A DNA stretch of 64,000 nucleotides, from positions 1-64,000 of the forward strand of contig JADYYP010000050.1 of the NCBI GenBank assembly GCA_020853575.1. Direction: 5' to 3'. Of the stretch, positions 8,700-16,871 are shown one piece after another (position 1 is the stretch's first letter; every line of letters begins with the position of its first letter). The notes below the pieces were generated by a model. The model did no database searches. It saw only the letters and a program-made list of their open reading frames with translations, and was not told where the DNA came from. This DNA comes from Planctomycetota bacterium (GTDB lineage: Bacteria > Planctomycetota > UBA1135 > GCA-002686595). The position numbers and the translations under genes are program-made.

Positions 8700-11600
8700 T
8701 CACAGCCCGTCGAGCGCGCGACGGATCGATCGATAGGCCTCACTTGCTTGGCCCTCGGCCGCGGCGATCTCCTCGGCGACCAGGGTGAGGAGCTCCTTGG
8801 CTTCGCTCGTCCGGCCGCCGTTCACCAAGATCTGCGCCAGTCCGAGCGCCGTGGTGCGCGCGTAGGGGTGCTGGTAGCCCACGCTGAGTCGATAACCTTC
8901 CAATGCGCGCCGCAGGTCGCGCACTGCTTCTTCGTATTGACCGGCCTCGTTCCGCGTCGCGCCAAGGCTGGCGAGCGCCATCCAAGTGTCGACGTGCTGA
9001 TCGCCCAACGCACTCAGCCGCCCTTCGAAGGCCGCGCCGAACATGCGCTCGGCTTCCTCCAAGTTGCCGCGCGTGCGCAGCAAGCGTCCGAGGCTGACGT
9101 ACGACCAAAGCGTTTCGGGATCGAGCTCGCCGTCGACCGCGCGGTGCGAGGCGAGCGCCTCACGCAGCAGGCTCTCGGCCTCGTCGAGCTGGTTGTTCTC
9201 GAACAGCAGCATCCCCAGGTTGTTCACGTTCTGGATCGTGAAAGGGTGCTGGTCGCCGAGCGTGCGGCGTCGGGCTGCCAGCGCTTCGCGGTACAGCGGC
9301 TCGGCCTCGGCGAACTTGCCGCGCCGCTTGAGCAGGAACGCGAGATCGGCGGCCTCTTGCAACGTGTACGGATGGTCCCTCCCGAGGATCTCGCGTCGCA
9401 GCTCGAGGCACTCTCGGTAGAGCCGCTCAGCCTCGTCTGGGTCAGGACCGTTGCCGAGGACCAGCGCGAGGTTGTGCATCGCCGTCAGCACGTCCGGGTG
9501 TCGCAGGCCGCGCAGCTCCTTGAAACGCAGGTATACCTCCCGCGCGGCGCGCTCGGCGCCTTTCAGGTCGCGCTTGGACAAGAGCAGCAGGGCGTAGTTC
9601 CCTAGCGTGCTGAGCGTGTCCTCGTGCTGCCCGCCGAGTGTCCGTCGGCTGGCCTCTAGCACCGCGAGATAGAGCGCCTCCGCCTCCTCGGCACGGCCGA
9701 GGCGATTCGCCAGCGACGCGAGGTTGTTGGTGGCGGTGAGCGTGTCTGGATCGTCGTTGCCCAAACCACTGCGCGACTCGTCGACGACCTCGCGGTAGAG
9801 CGCAAGCGCTTCTTCGTCGCGGCCCTGCGCCTCGAGCAGTTGGCCGAGATTGTTGCGCGAAGCCAGAGTGCTGCGGTGAACGGGGCCCAACTCGGCCGCC
9901 GCCAACTCGACGGCTTCGCGGATCGGCTGTTCGGCCTCGACTTCGCGATTGAGCGCGATCAGGCACACGCCGAGCTTGTTGAGGACGAAGATCTCCTTGC
10001 TGCGGTCGCCGCTCGCAAGACGGCGGCGGTCCGCGAGCGCTTCGCGGTAGGCGTTCGAGGCGAGTTCCCGGCTCCCGAGCGAATTGGCCGTGTCGCCGAA
10101 CGACTCGTAGAGCATCGCGCGCACGAGCGGTTGGTCGGGAGCCTCCAGCGCGATCCCAGAGAACATTGGTTGCAGTGCGATGGACTCCAGGGCGTGCGAC
10201 GCGACTGCCGTGCAATCCACGCGCTCCAGCAGCGCGCGGAACTGTTCGCGTGCCGCGTCGGCTGCACCGGGCGCGCCTGGCGACAGTCGAAAAGACAACT
10301 CCAGCCCGAGCAACAACTGTCCGCGTAGGTCGTCCCCGAAACGGCCGGGTTCCAGGAGCGCGAAGCTGCGTGACTGGAACTGAGTGATGCGCTCCAGTTC
10401 CTCGGATCGGCGCTGAGCGATTTGCTCTTGCTCCAGTGCGCGTTCCGCATTGGCGCGCGCTTCTTCTGCCAGCAGCTTGGAACGCGCGGCGCTCGCTTCC
10501 GCCTGCGAGCGCTGGTCCTTCGCCTCGACCGCGAACGAAGTGCTCGTCACCGCTCCCAGCGTGCTCGCGAACAGCACCAGGGTGAGCGATGCTGCCAGGG
10601 CGCGGTTGCGCAGGAACCACTTCTTGGTCTCCGCCCAGGCACCGGTCTCAAAGGCCTGGACCACGCGACCCTCAAGGAAAGCGCGCAGGTCGTCGGCCAG
10701 CGCCAGCATCGTCGGATAGCGCTCCGCGATCTCGCGCGCCATCGCCTTCTCGACGACGGCCACCAACTCAGCGGGTGCGCCTGGAGCCAGCTCCGCCAAG
10801 GAACGCGGAGGGCCTTCGAGCACGCGGGCCAGGAGAGTGTGCGGTGAAACCCGCGCGCCACGTGGCGAATACGGTGCTTCGCCGCCGATGAGCTGGTAGA
10901 GCATCGCGCCGGCCGCGTACACGTCGGAATGGGGCCCGAGCTGTCCGAGCTGGCCCAAGGCCTGCTCGGGGGCCATGAAGCTCGGCGTGCCAACGACGTC
11001 GCCGTCCATGGTCACCAGTGGCGAGTCGGGCGTGAGGTCGCGGTGCTCGCCGCGCTCGGTGGTGATGGCGGAGTGCGTCGCAGGACCGTTGGGCTTGAGG
11101 CGCAGGTCGTGGAGGTCCTCCCGGCCCAGCACGCGCGCCAGGCCCCAGTCCATCACGTAAACTTCGCCGAACCTGCCGACCATCACGTTCGATGGCTTGA
11201 GGTCGCGGTGCAATACGCCCTTGGAATGCGCGTAGCTCATCGCCTCGCACACCTTGAGCACGACGTTGAGCGCGCGCACTTCGTTCCAGCCGTCCTCAGC
11301 GGACGCGACCTTGGCGTAAATGGTGCGCAGGTCATCGCCCTTCACCAGGCGCATCGTGAAGAACGCGCGGCCGTCCGCACTGAGGCCGAGCTCGTGCACG
11401 GGCACGATTCCCGGGTGCTCTAGCTGGCCCGTGATCTGGGCCTCTTCGAGGAAGCGCCCCAGTGTCTTGGGATCGACGCTGGGAGTGTCGCCGGTCGCGC
11501 GCTCGCCGTCGCCACGCACGACCTTCATCGCCAGCGAGCGGCGCAACTCGCTGTCCCACACGCGCAGGATCACGCCCATCCCGCCGCGCGCCACTTCGCC

Positions 11601-11951
11601 GAGCAGCTGATAGCGCGTGCCGTGCGAGTTCTCGGAGCGCAATCGTCGGAGTAGCTCGACAGGAGAGTCGGGGGCGAGCTCGGGGTCGTCGCCGGTCGGG
11701 CCCCGCGCAGCCACATCAGCGTTTGCTCCTTGCCGTGGACGGGTCGCGGAGGAGGCCAGCGACTCGCTGCGCGGCCGCAGTCGGCTGGCGAAGTCCCAGG
11801 CGGCGTCCATAGCGCGCAGTTGGTGCGCAAACTCCGCGTGGGCGCGACAGAATTCCTCGATGTTCGGCGCCAGGCCCTCCTCGCGCTGCGCGAGGTAGAG
11901 CAGGAACAACTCCTCGGCGCGCGCTGTGAACTTCGAGTTCGGTTCAGGCAT
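8700..11951 (-). CDS. Hanks-type Ser/Thr protein kinase with C-terminal TPR sensor
   Basis: This encodes 1083 residues. Order: a short N-terminal helical region (1-60; LFLLYLAQREEGLAPNIEEF is shared in style with the kinase at 16872); kinase domain about 114-430 with the Gly loop GEVARGGMG, catalytic Lys143 in AMKVV, HRDLKPSN (248-255) and DWG (268-270) in place of DFG, then GTPSFMAPEQ; one TM helix about 451-474; a Glu/Ala-rich coiled coil about 476-530; then many TPR-12-type repeats (about 650-1065) recurring as AL..YREA.....LG..HP.TL. The architecture predicts a cytoplasmic kinase and an extracytoplasmic, or membrane-proximal, TPR scaffold that binds partner proteins. It appears monocistronic; a 286-bp gap separates it from the fucosidase end. 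Confidence 0.93.
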   Translation of the reverse strand: MPEPNSKFTARAEELFLLYLAQREEGLAPNIEEFCRAHAEFAHQLRAMDAAWDFASRLRPRSESLASSATRPRQGANADVAARGPTGDDPELAPDSPVELLRRLRSENSHGTRYQLLGEVARGGMGVILRVWDSELRRSLAMKVVRGDGERATGDTPSVDPKTLGRFLEEAQITGQLEHPGIVPVHELGLSADGRAFFTMRLVKGDDLRTIYAKVASAEDGWNEVRALNVVLKVCEAMSYAHSKGVLHRDLKPSNVMVGRFGEVYVMDWGLARVLGREDLHDLRLKPNGPATHSAITTERGEHRDLTPDSPLVTMDGDVVGTPSFMAPEQALGQLGQLGPHSDVYAAGAMLYQLIGGEAPYSPRGARVSPHTLLARVLEGPPRSLAELAPGAPAELVAVVEKAMAREIAERYPTMLALADDLRAFLEGRVVQAFETGAWAETKKWFLRNRALAASLTLVLFASTLGAVTSTSFAVEAKDQRSQAEASAARSKLLAEEARANAERALEQEQIAQRRSEELERITQFQSRSFALLEPGRFGDDLRGQLLLGLELSFRLSPGAPGAADAAREQFRALLERVDCTAVASHALESIALQPMFSGIALEAPDQPLVRAMLYESFGDTANSLGSRELASNAYREALADRRRLASGDRSKEIFVLNKLGVCLIALNREVEAEQPIREAVELAAAELGPVHRSTLASRNNLGQLLEAQGRDEEALALYREVVDESRSGLGNDDPDTLTATNNLASLANRLGRAEEAEALYLAVLEASRRTLGGQHEDTLSTLGNYALLLLSKRDLKGAERAAREVYLRFKELRGLRHPDVLTAMHNLALVLGNGPDPDEAERLYRECLELRREILGRDHPYTLQEAADLAFLLKRRGKFAEAEPLYREALAARRRTLGDQHPFTIQNVNNLGMLLFENNQLDEAESLLREALASHRAVDGELDPETLWSYVSLGRLLRTRGNLEEAERMFGAAFEGRLSALGDQHVDTWMALASLGATRNEAGQYEEAVRDLRRALEGYRLSVGYQHPYARTTALGLAQILVNGGRTSEAKELLTLVAEEIAAAEGQASEAYRSIRRALDGL

Positions 11952-12185
11952 GGCGCGCCGAGTCTAGTAAACTCCGAAATCCGAGCGACGTGGTCCGCTC
12001 GGATCGTCCGTTGGCGCGGTGATCGCGGCGGCGGAAACAATACGAGCCGCGATATCGCAGCATGTACGCGCAGCTGACGGCAGGGCACACCCCGCGCTCC
12101 CTTCGATGGCCGGGCGCCTTTTCACGGTGGGTATTCCGAGAGCACGGCTACGTGTGCTGACCATTGAACGGGCCAGCGGACGGCT

Positions 12186-12356
12186 GACGCGACGGCCAGT
12201 CGGTCGGCTCGCCACCTCGGCACGACGTGGACGCTGGTCGGCCAGTTCGCGGACTAGGAATCCGGCTCGCTCGATGCGTTGAGCCACGCTCGAACCGCGC
12301 CGAAGCCGGGCAGCGACGCGGTCTGCCGCGTGGCAGCTGAGCTCGTCGAGCCTTGT
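12186..12356 (-). pseudogene. Possible decayed MarR-type winged-helix fragment
   Basis: In the roughly 480-bp gap 11952-12432, a minus-strand frame reads RLRRGSSVAQRIERAGFLVRE followed by RRAEVASRPTGRR. The spacing and residues resemble the recognition helix and wing of MarR regulators (typical pattern: VxRLERAGLVRREx...DRRxxxxxLTPAGR). There is no start, N-terminal half or conserved C-terminus. This is a weak pattern match; the rest of the gap shows nothing. Confidence 0.2.
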
Positions 12357-12432
12357 TAGCGCTGGGGCCGCGAGCCCGAGGCCCGGCTCCGGCGCGCGCT
12401 CGCCGAGTCCGCGGACTGATGCGCGCGACGAT

Positions 12433-13728
12433 TCAGCGTTGTTTCGAGGCTGCTGCGGCGAACTCGTCGCACGTGTCGAGAGCGGCGAGTGCTTCCAGGA
12501 CCAGCGCGGCGGGTGCGTCGCGCATCGCGAGGGCGGACTCGAGCGCGCAGCGGATGTCGGCGCGACATGCCTCCAGCTCACTTCGGTCGAAGCGAATTCT
12601 GGCTCGGACGAGGAGCGCTCGCACTTGTGCTTCGCGCTCGATATCGCCGTCGGAGCAGAAGTGCGCCAGCACTTGGTCACAGGCCTCCAGCGCACTCGAT
12701 GACTCGCCCGCCATCAGTGCCGCGCGGGCGAGCAGCAACCACGCTTGCGCCTGTTCCGGCACAGACGGCTCGGCCCGCGCCAGCACAGCTAGGCTACGCC
12801 GGTGCACACGCACGGCTTCGATCGGCCTGCCAAGGTCGAGGTAGCCCTCGGCGACAGCGCAGGCCTTCGCTGTCCGCGCTGCAGCATCACCCTCGTTCGC
12901 GTCGAACACAACCGACTCCAGTGCCTGCAACTCGGCGAACGCGTCCTGGTCGCGGCCCGCGAGCGCGAGCACGTCGACGAGCTGAAGGCTCGTCGCCAGC
13001 CAGGCAGGTTGGCCGCGCTTGCCGGCGTTCGTCAGGATCTGCTGCGCGCCCCGTAGCAGTTGGATGGCGCGCGCAGTTTCGCCACGCCGCGCGTGGATCG
13101 ACGCGAGCGGCGCGACTGGGCCGGCCGTCCGCTCGTTGGCGTGGCCGAGGTAGCGCTCGTAGATCGCCAGTGCGCGCTCGAAGTGCTCTGCGGCGCTGTC
13201 GAATTGCCCGAGCTCGAAGTCGATTTGGGCGGCGAATTCACGCGCCTGCGCGATCATTGGCGTCTTGCCGTAAAGCGTTTCGAGATCGCGAATGGCTTCA
13301 CCGATCCACACGGCGGCTTCGTCGAGCTCACCCGCGGCCCGGGCGACCTCGGCCAGAGTCCGGCGCGCGGCTGCTGCTCCAGGCGAGGAATCGGCCCAGC
13401 TGAGCATCAGCTCCAGCGCCTCGTGCGCCGACTCGCGCGCCTGGTCGAAGCGACCGACGGCGGACTGCGCCAAGGCGAGGTTGTTGAGCTCGCGGGCGAG
13501 GACCTGCGCGCTGTCTGCCGAGCCGTTGCGGGCAGCGCGCGCGGCCTGGACGGAGGTTGCCAGGAGTTCGAGGGCCTCCTCCGCGCGCCCCTCCGCAATT
13601 AGGCGTTCGGCCTGCGCGGACTGCGGCTCGCGAGCGGCGTCGTCCCTCCACGCGGGCGCAGCAGCGAGCGCCGGCAGTGCGAGGACGATGCAGGTCAGGG
13701 CGTGGCTGATGGAGCGGGTGATCTTCAT
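12433..13728 (-). CDS. Secreted TPR-repeat protein
   Basis: This encodes 431 residues. The ATG at 13728 gives MKITRSISHALTCIVLALPALAAAP, a good Sec signal; the frame upstream of it overlaps a terminator hairpin and is not protein-like. The body is almost entirely Ala/Glu/Arg-rich helical hairpins with TPR spacing (for example FDSAAEHFERALAIYERYLG, and similar blocks about every 40 residues). No catalytic motif is visible. It lies in the same orientation as the upstream protease gene but is separated from it by a 13-bp-stem terminator, so it likely has its own promoter. A role in protein-protein binding at the envelope, perhaps alongside the TPR kinase downstream, is inference. Confidence 0.8.
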   Translation of the reverse strand: MKITRSISHALTCIVLALPALAAAPAWRDDAAREPQSAQAERLIAEGRAEEALELLATSVQAARAARNGSADSAQVLARELNNLALAQSAVGRFDQARESAHEALELMLSWADSSPGAAAARRTLAEVARAAGELDEAAVWIGEAIRDLETLYGKTPMIAQAREFAAQIDFELGQFDSAAEHFERALAIYERYLGHANERTAGPVAPLASIHARRGETARAIQLLRGAQQILTNAGKRGQPAWLATSLQLVDVLALAGRDQDAFAELQALESVVFDANEGDAAARTAKACAVAEGYLDLGRPIEAVRVHRRSLAVLARAEPSVPEQAQAWLLLARAALMAGESSSALEACDQVLAHFCSDGDIEREAQVRALLVRARIRFDRSELEACRADIRCALESALAMRDAPAALVLEALAALDTCDEFAAAASKQR

Positions 13729-13819
13729 GGTCGGCTGGGTCGGTTGGGCGTGACTCGGGTCGGACGCGCTCGAGCGCATCCACACGACCCTCAACACGCG
13801 GCTACCGTTGAACGAACGA

Positions 13820-13853
13820 GAAAACGCCGGCGAACCGCGGGGTTCGCCGGCGT
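13820..13853 (-). terminator. Rho-independent terminator after the protease gene
   Basis: There is a perfect 13-bp stem: 13824-13836 pairs with 13841-13853 around a 4-nt loop. Read on the minus strand it is followed by a short T run ending near 13821. It lies 20 bp beyond the stop codon of the protease gene and before the TPR gene start. Confidence 0.8.
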
Positions 13854-13873
13854 CGAATCGGATGGAGGTGAGC

Positions 13874-15325
13874 TCAGTAGACCGTGATGCGCACGGCATC
13901 GAAGTCGTCGGTGTCGTTGTTGCTCGTGTCCGCGTCCGCGTTGCGCACGATGATGCCCAGGTAGTAAACGCCCGGCGCAAGCGTGGCCGGAATCACCGGC
14001 GGCGGTGCCCCGACCGTGACGCCCGTGTTCACACCGAAGTCCCAGGTGACGTTGTGCGACTGGATCTTCATGTCGGCCGCCGAGATGTTCGCGTTCGTCG
14101 ACAGATAGACATCGATCGAGCGCAGCAGCGACGGCGGATTGAACTGCGAAGCGTTGCACAGCTTGTAGGTGAGATTCGGCAGCGCGGCGCCGCGCGCGAC
14201 CGAGGTCGCCGAGGTACGGACCGTGAGCGGCACGATGTCCTCCTGCGTCGTCGAGTAGTCGGATGCGAAGACCGCCTGCATCGAGGTGAACTTCGCCTGC
14301 GTCATGCGGCACATGCCCACCTTGGTCGTGCTCGTGGGAGCACCCCAGCCGTGCGACAGATTCGCGTAAACGAAGCGCTGACCGCTGTAGCTGTCGCGGA
14401 AGTACACACCCGATCCGGACATGCCGCCAACCCAACACGTCGCACTGAGATCCGCGTAGGCGTTCGTGCTGTTGACCGAGTCGAACGTGCCAAAGCTGTA
14501 GTAGCGCTGATGTGGCGCGCCCGCGAAGCAGCCGCCCGGGTAACCCGCCATGTGGAAGGTCGTGCCCAGCCACCAGGACGTGCTCGAGCTGTAGCCAGTT
14601 CCGAGCCAGCCGGTGAGGAATCCCACAGGGCGATCCAGCTCGATGAATGCCATGTCCCCGCCGTAGTTGCGGCTCTGAGTCCAGGGCGTGAAGGTCGTGA
14701 GCTCGACTCCATTGGCCGTGCCAAAGGCATTGGCGTCACCGTCCCAGGAAGGCGCAACGACGACGTTGGTCGACCAGACGCCGCTCGATCCGCCACTGTG
14801 AACGCAGTGGCCAGCGCTGATGACGTGCTTGGGGTCGAGCATCGTTCCAGAGCACACGTAGTTGCCACCGGCCTGTGTGAAGAAGATTCGGCACGAGGTG
14901 CTCCAGGGGTAGGTCGAGCTGGTTACGGCGGAGAGCGAGCCGAAGGCCTCGGTGAGCGGCTCTTCGAGCTCGTCCATCAACTGCTGACCCGCGAGCCACT
15001 GGGTCGACGGCTCGGGCAACGAAAGCCCCGGCATCACGGTCTCGACACCGGTCGCCGGATCGAACCGGACGGCCTGCGTGGGCCCGAAGTGACGGCGTTG
15101 CGGACCGTAAGTCGGTGTCAACTCGACGTACGAACCGGGGTCTTCGGGGAGCAGATTGGGGAAGCGCATGGGGCCTTCGTTGGGGTTCTCCGTGGGCGGC
15201 GTCACGACGCTGTCGGTGACGACCGCGCGGGTACGGCCCATGAACGGTTCGTTCTCGCCGTTCGCCTGAGCAGCGAGCTGGCCGGCGAGCGTGAGTCCGA
15301 CGGTGGAGATGAGGGCGATCTTCAT
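13874..15325 (-). CDS. Secreted trypsin-like (V8/S1-type) serine protease
   Basis: This encodes 483 residues. The ATG at 15325 gives the signal peptide MKIALISTVGLTLAGQLAAQ. The protease domain spans about 125-345 and has a complete triad: His173 in SAGHCVHS, Asp224 in GGDMAFIELD, Ser303 in GGMSGSGV. Its G-x-S-G-S form is like V8/glutamyl endopeptidases. A propeptide-like segment (about 21-120) precedes it. Residues about 365-483 form a CARDB-like beta-sandwich (LTYKLCNASQFNPPSLLRSIDVYLS..., ending VYYLGIIVRNADADTSNND...), common in secreted bacterial proteins. It should cleave extracellular proteins. It is monocistronic, with a strong terminator immediately downstream. Confidence 0.92.
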   Translation of the reverse strand: MKIALISTVGLTLAGQLAAQANGENEPFMGRTRAVVTDSVVTPPTENPNEGPMRFPNLLPEDPGSYVELTPTYGPQRRHFGPTQAVRFDPATGVETVMPGLSLPEPSTQWLAGQQLMDELEEPLTEAFGSLSAVTSSTYPWSTSCRIFFTQAGGNYVCSGTMLDPKHVISAGHCVHSGGSSGVWSTNVVVAPSWDGDANAFGTANGVELTTFTPWTQSRNYGGDMAFIELDRPVGFLTGWLGTGYSSSTSWWLGTTFHMAGYPGGCFAGAPHQRYYSFGTFDSVNSTNAYADLSATCWVGGMSGSGVYFRDSYSGQRFVYANLSHGWGAPTSTTKVGMCRMTQAKFTSMQAVFASDYSTTQEDIVPLTVRTSATSVARGAALPNLTYKLCNASQFNPPSLLRSIDVYLSTNANISAADMKIQSHNVTWDFGVNTGVTVGAPPPVIPATLAPGVYYLGIIVRNADADTSNNDTDDFDAVRITVY

Positions 15326-16184
15326 GATTTCGTGTCTCTCGGTTTGGTGTCGAAGGGTGTTGTGTGCGGGCCAGCTGGCCCGCTCTGCACCCTCAACACG
15401 CGGGGTGAGGGAAACGAACAGCGCTCGCGCGAAGCGATCGCGGATTCGCGCAGCGTCTACGAACTCTGGCGGGGCATCCCCCGCAACCTGTCCGCGCCGC
15501 GCACCGCTGTCTTGGCTCGCGTCCGGCGCCCCCAGAGTCCGCCGGCGCTCGTGCAGCGAACGAGCCCTGCGCTCGAAGTTCGGGCGTGCGCAGCGGCGAT
15601 ACCGGGATTGCCGACCGATCGCACATCGACGGAAGTCCCCGGCCCTCTGGCCTCGATGCACCGCAGCAGCGCCGCTTCCCGGCGGCTGAAGGAGCCAGAC
15701 TCTCGTCTCCAGACCGGTGACGGCCGCGGTGTTGCCCGAGAGCAGGCTGCGCATTCGGAGCTTGGTGAGCGTCACGCTCGTGTCGCTCGGGAGCGCCAGG
15801 CTCGGCGGGAGGCCCGGTGCTCCGCGTTTGCCAGGCCACACCGGAAGCGCTTCAGTCGACAGCCGCAGCAATGGCGCCCTGCGGCGAGCCGAGATGCGTA
15901 CTCGGCCCGCTGGTCTCCTCGGTCACATCGGTGTCGGCTTGTTCAGATGCGTCGAGCGAGTCGACTGGGGCGAACGAAATCCGTGCGGTCACACGTGCGG
16001 CACGCCAGAATCCCCTGCGTCCCATGGTGGCGCGTCCTAGCTCGGTGTGTTGCTGGCAGTTTCGGCAGAAGAACCGGCGGCTATTTCGACACTCGCGCGC
16101 TGGGAACAAGAACGCCTGGGATCTCCGCGCGCCGAGCGCGACGGCGCACGCCATCCGGCCCGAAGTATCGATGAGGAGCACGCC
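15326..16184. other. Intergenic region between divergent protease and sigma-factor genes
   Basis: This 859-bp stretch has no intact gene. It must hold the promoters of both flanking units. A possible decayed winged-helix fragment on the minus strand is listed separately at 15472-15693. Confidence 0.5.
15472..15693 (-). pseudogene. Possible decayed OmpR-type winged-helix DNA-binding domain
   Basis: On the minus strand a frame beginning at 15693 reads SFSRREAALLRCIEARGPG. This resembles the start of OmpR-family DNA-binding domains (LTxREAxLLRxLxxxxGxxVSRxxL). About 55 codons later comes AVRGADRLRG, reminiscent of the closing TVRGAGYRL wing. There is no receiver domain and no start, and the centre is unrecognisable. 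Treat as a tentative relic. Confidence 0.25.
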
Positions 16185-16844
16185 TTGACCACCCCCCAGA
16201 CCCACGACGAGACCATCGATCTGCTCCAGCGCTGGCACGGCGGCGACCGAGCGGCGCTGGGAGAGCTGCTCGAGCGCCACCTTCCGAAGCTGCGCGAGTT
16301 CGTGCGCACTCGACTCGACCTCGACGCGCGCCACGTACGGCGTGACCAGGACTCGCTCGACCTGACACAGCACGCGGCCGTGCGTGTTCTGGAGTACATG
16401 CCGCGCTTCGTCCCGCGCGACGGGCAGCAGTTCCAGGCGCTGCTGCGGCGAATCGTGACGAACGCCTTGATCAACGAGGTGCGCGCGCCCAAGCACCGCT
16501 TGCGCGAGCAGCGCAACGGTGGTTACGGCGACTCGATGCTCGACTTGCGCTCGTCGCCTCACTCGTCCATGCAACCCGAGCGCGCCATCGCCGCGCGCGA
16601 GCAGGCGGACGAAACGCGCGCCTGGGCGCGCATGGCGCTCGAGTTCCTCGACGACGAGTGCGATCGCCAACTCGTGCTGCTTGCAGCCGTGGATGAACGC
16701 CCCTGGAACGAGATCGGCGAAGCGACGGAGATGACTCCCGACGCGGCGCGCATGCGCTTCAAGCGCGTGATGCCCAAGCTAGCCAATCGTATTCGCATGC
16801 TGCGCGAGGGTCGGATCGACGAGCTGCTCGAACAATTTGGCTAA
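16185..16844 (+). CDS. ECF-type RNA polymerase sigma factor
   Basis: This encodes 219 residues. A TTG start at 16185 is chosen because GAGGAG sits 6 nt upstream (16173-16178) and the following TTPQTHDETIDLLQRWHGGD is the usual opening of planctomycete ECF factors. Region 2 is about 15-85 (ALGELLERHLPKLREFVRTRL, then DSLDLTQHAAVRVLEYMPRF). Region 4 is about 150-205 (LVLLAAVDERPWNEIGEATEMTPDAARMRFKR). It directs transcription of a regulon I cannot identify. The kinase gene begins 28 bp downstream, so sigma factor and kinase are likely cotranscribed and functionally linked; kinase-controlled ECF factors are known in Planctomycetota. No anti-sigma factor is adjacent. Confidence 0.9.
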   Translation: MTTPQTHDETIDLLQRWHGGDRAALGELLERHLPKLREFVRTRLDLDARHVRRDQDSLDLTQHAAVRVLEYMPRFVPRDGQQFQALLRRIVTNALINEVRAPKHRLREQRNGGYGDSMLDLRSSPHSSMQPERAIAAREQADETRAWARMALEFLDDECDRQLVLLAAVDERPWNEIGEATEMTPDAARMRFKRVMPKLANRIRMLREGRIDELLEQFG

Positions 16845-16871
16845 TAGTTCCGTTCGCCGACGTTTGCTGGC

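Noticed and set aside
12181..12310. Possible tRNA in the gap near 12.2-12.3 kb
   Set aside because: No cloverleaf could be drawn and no T-loop consensus GTTCGAxTC is present.
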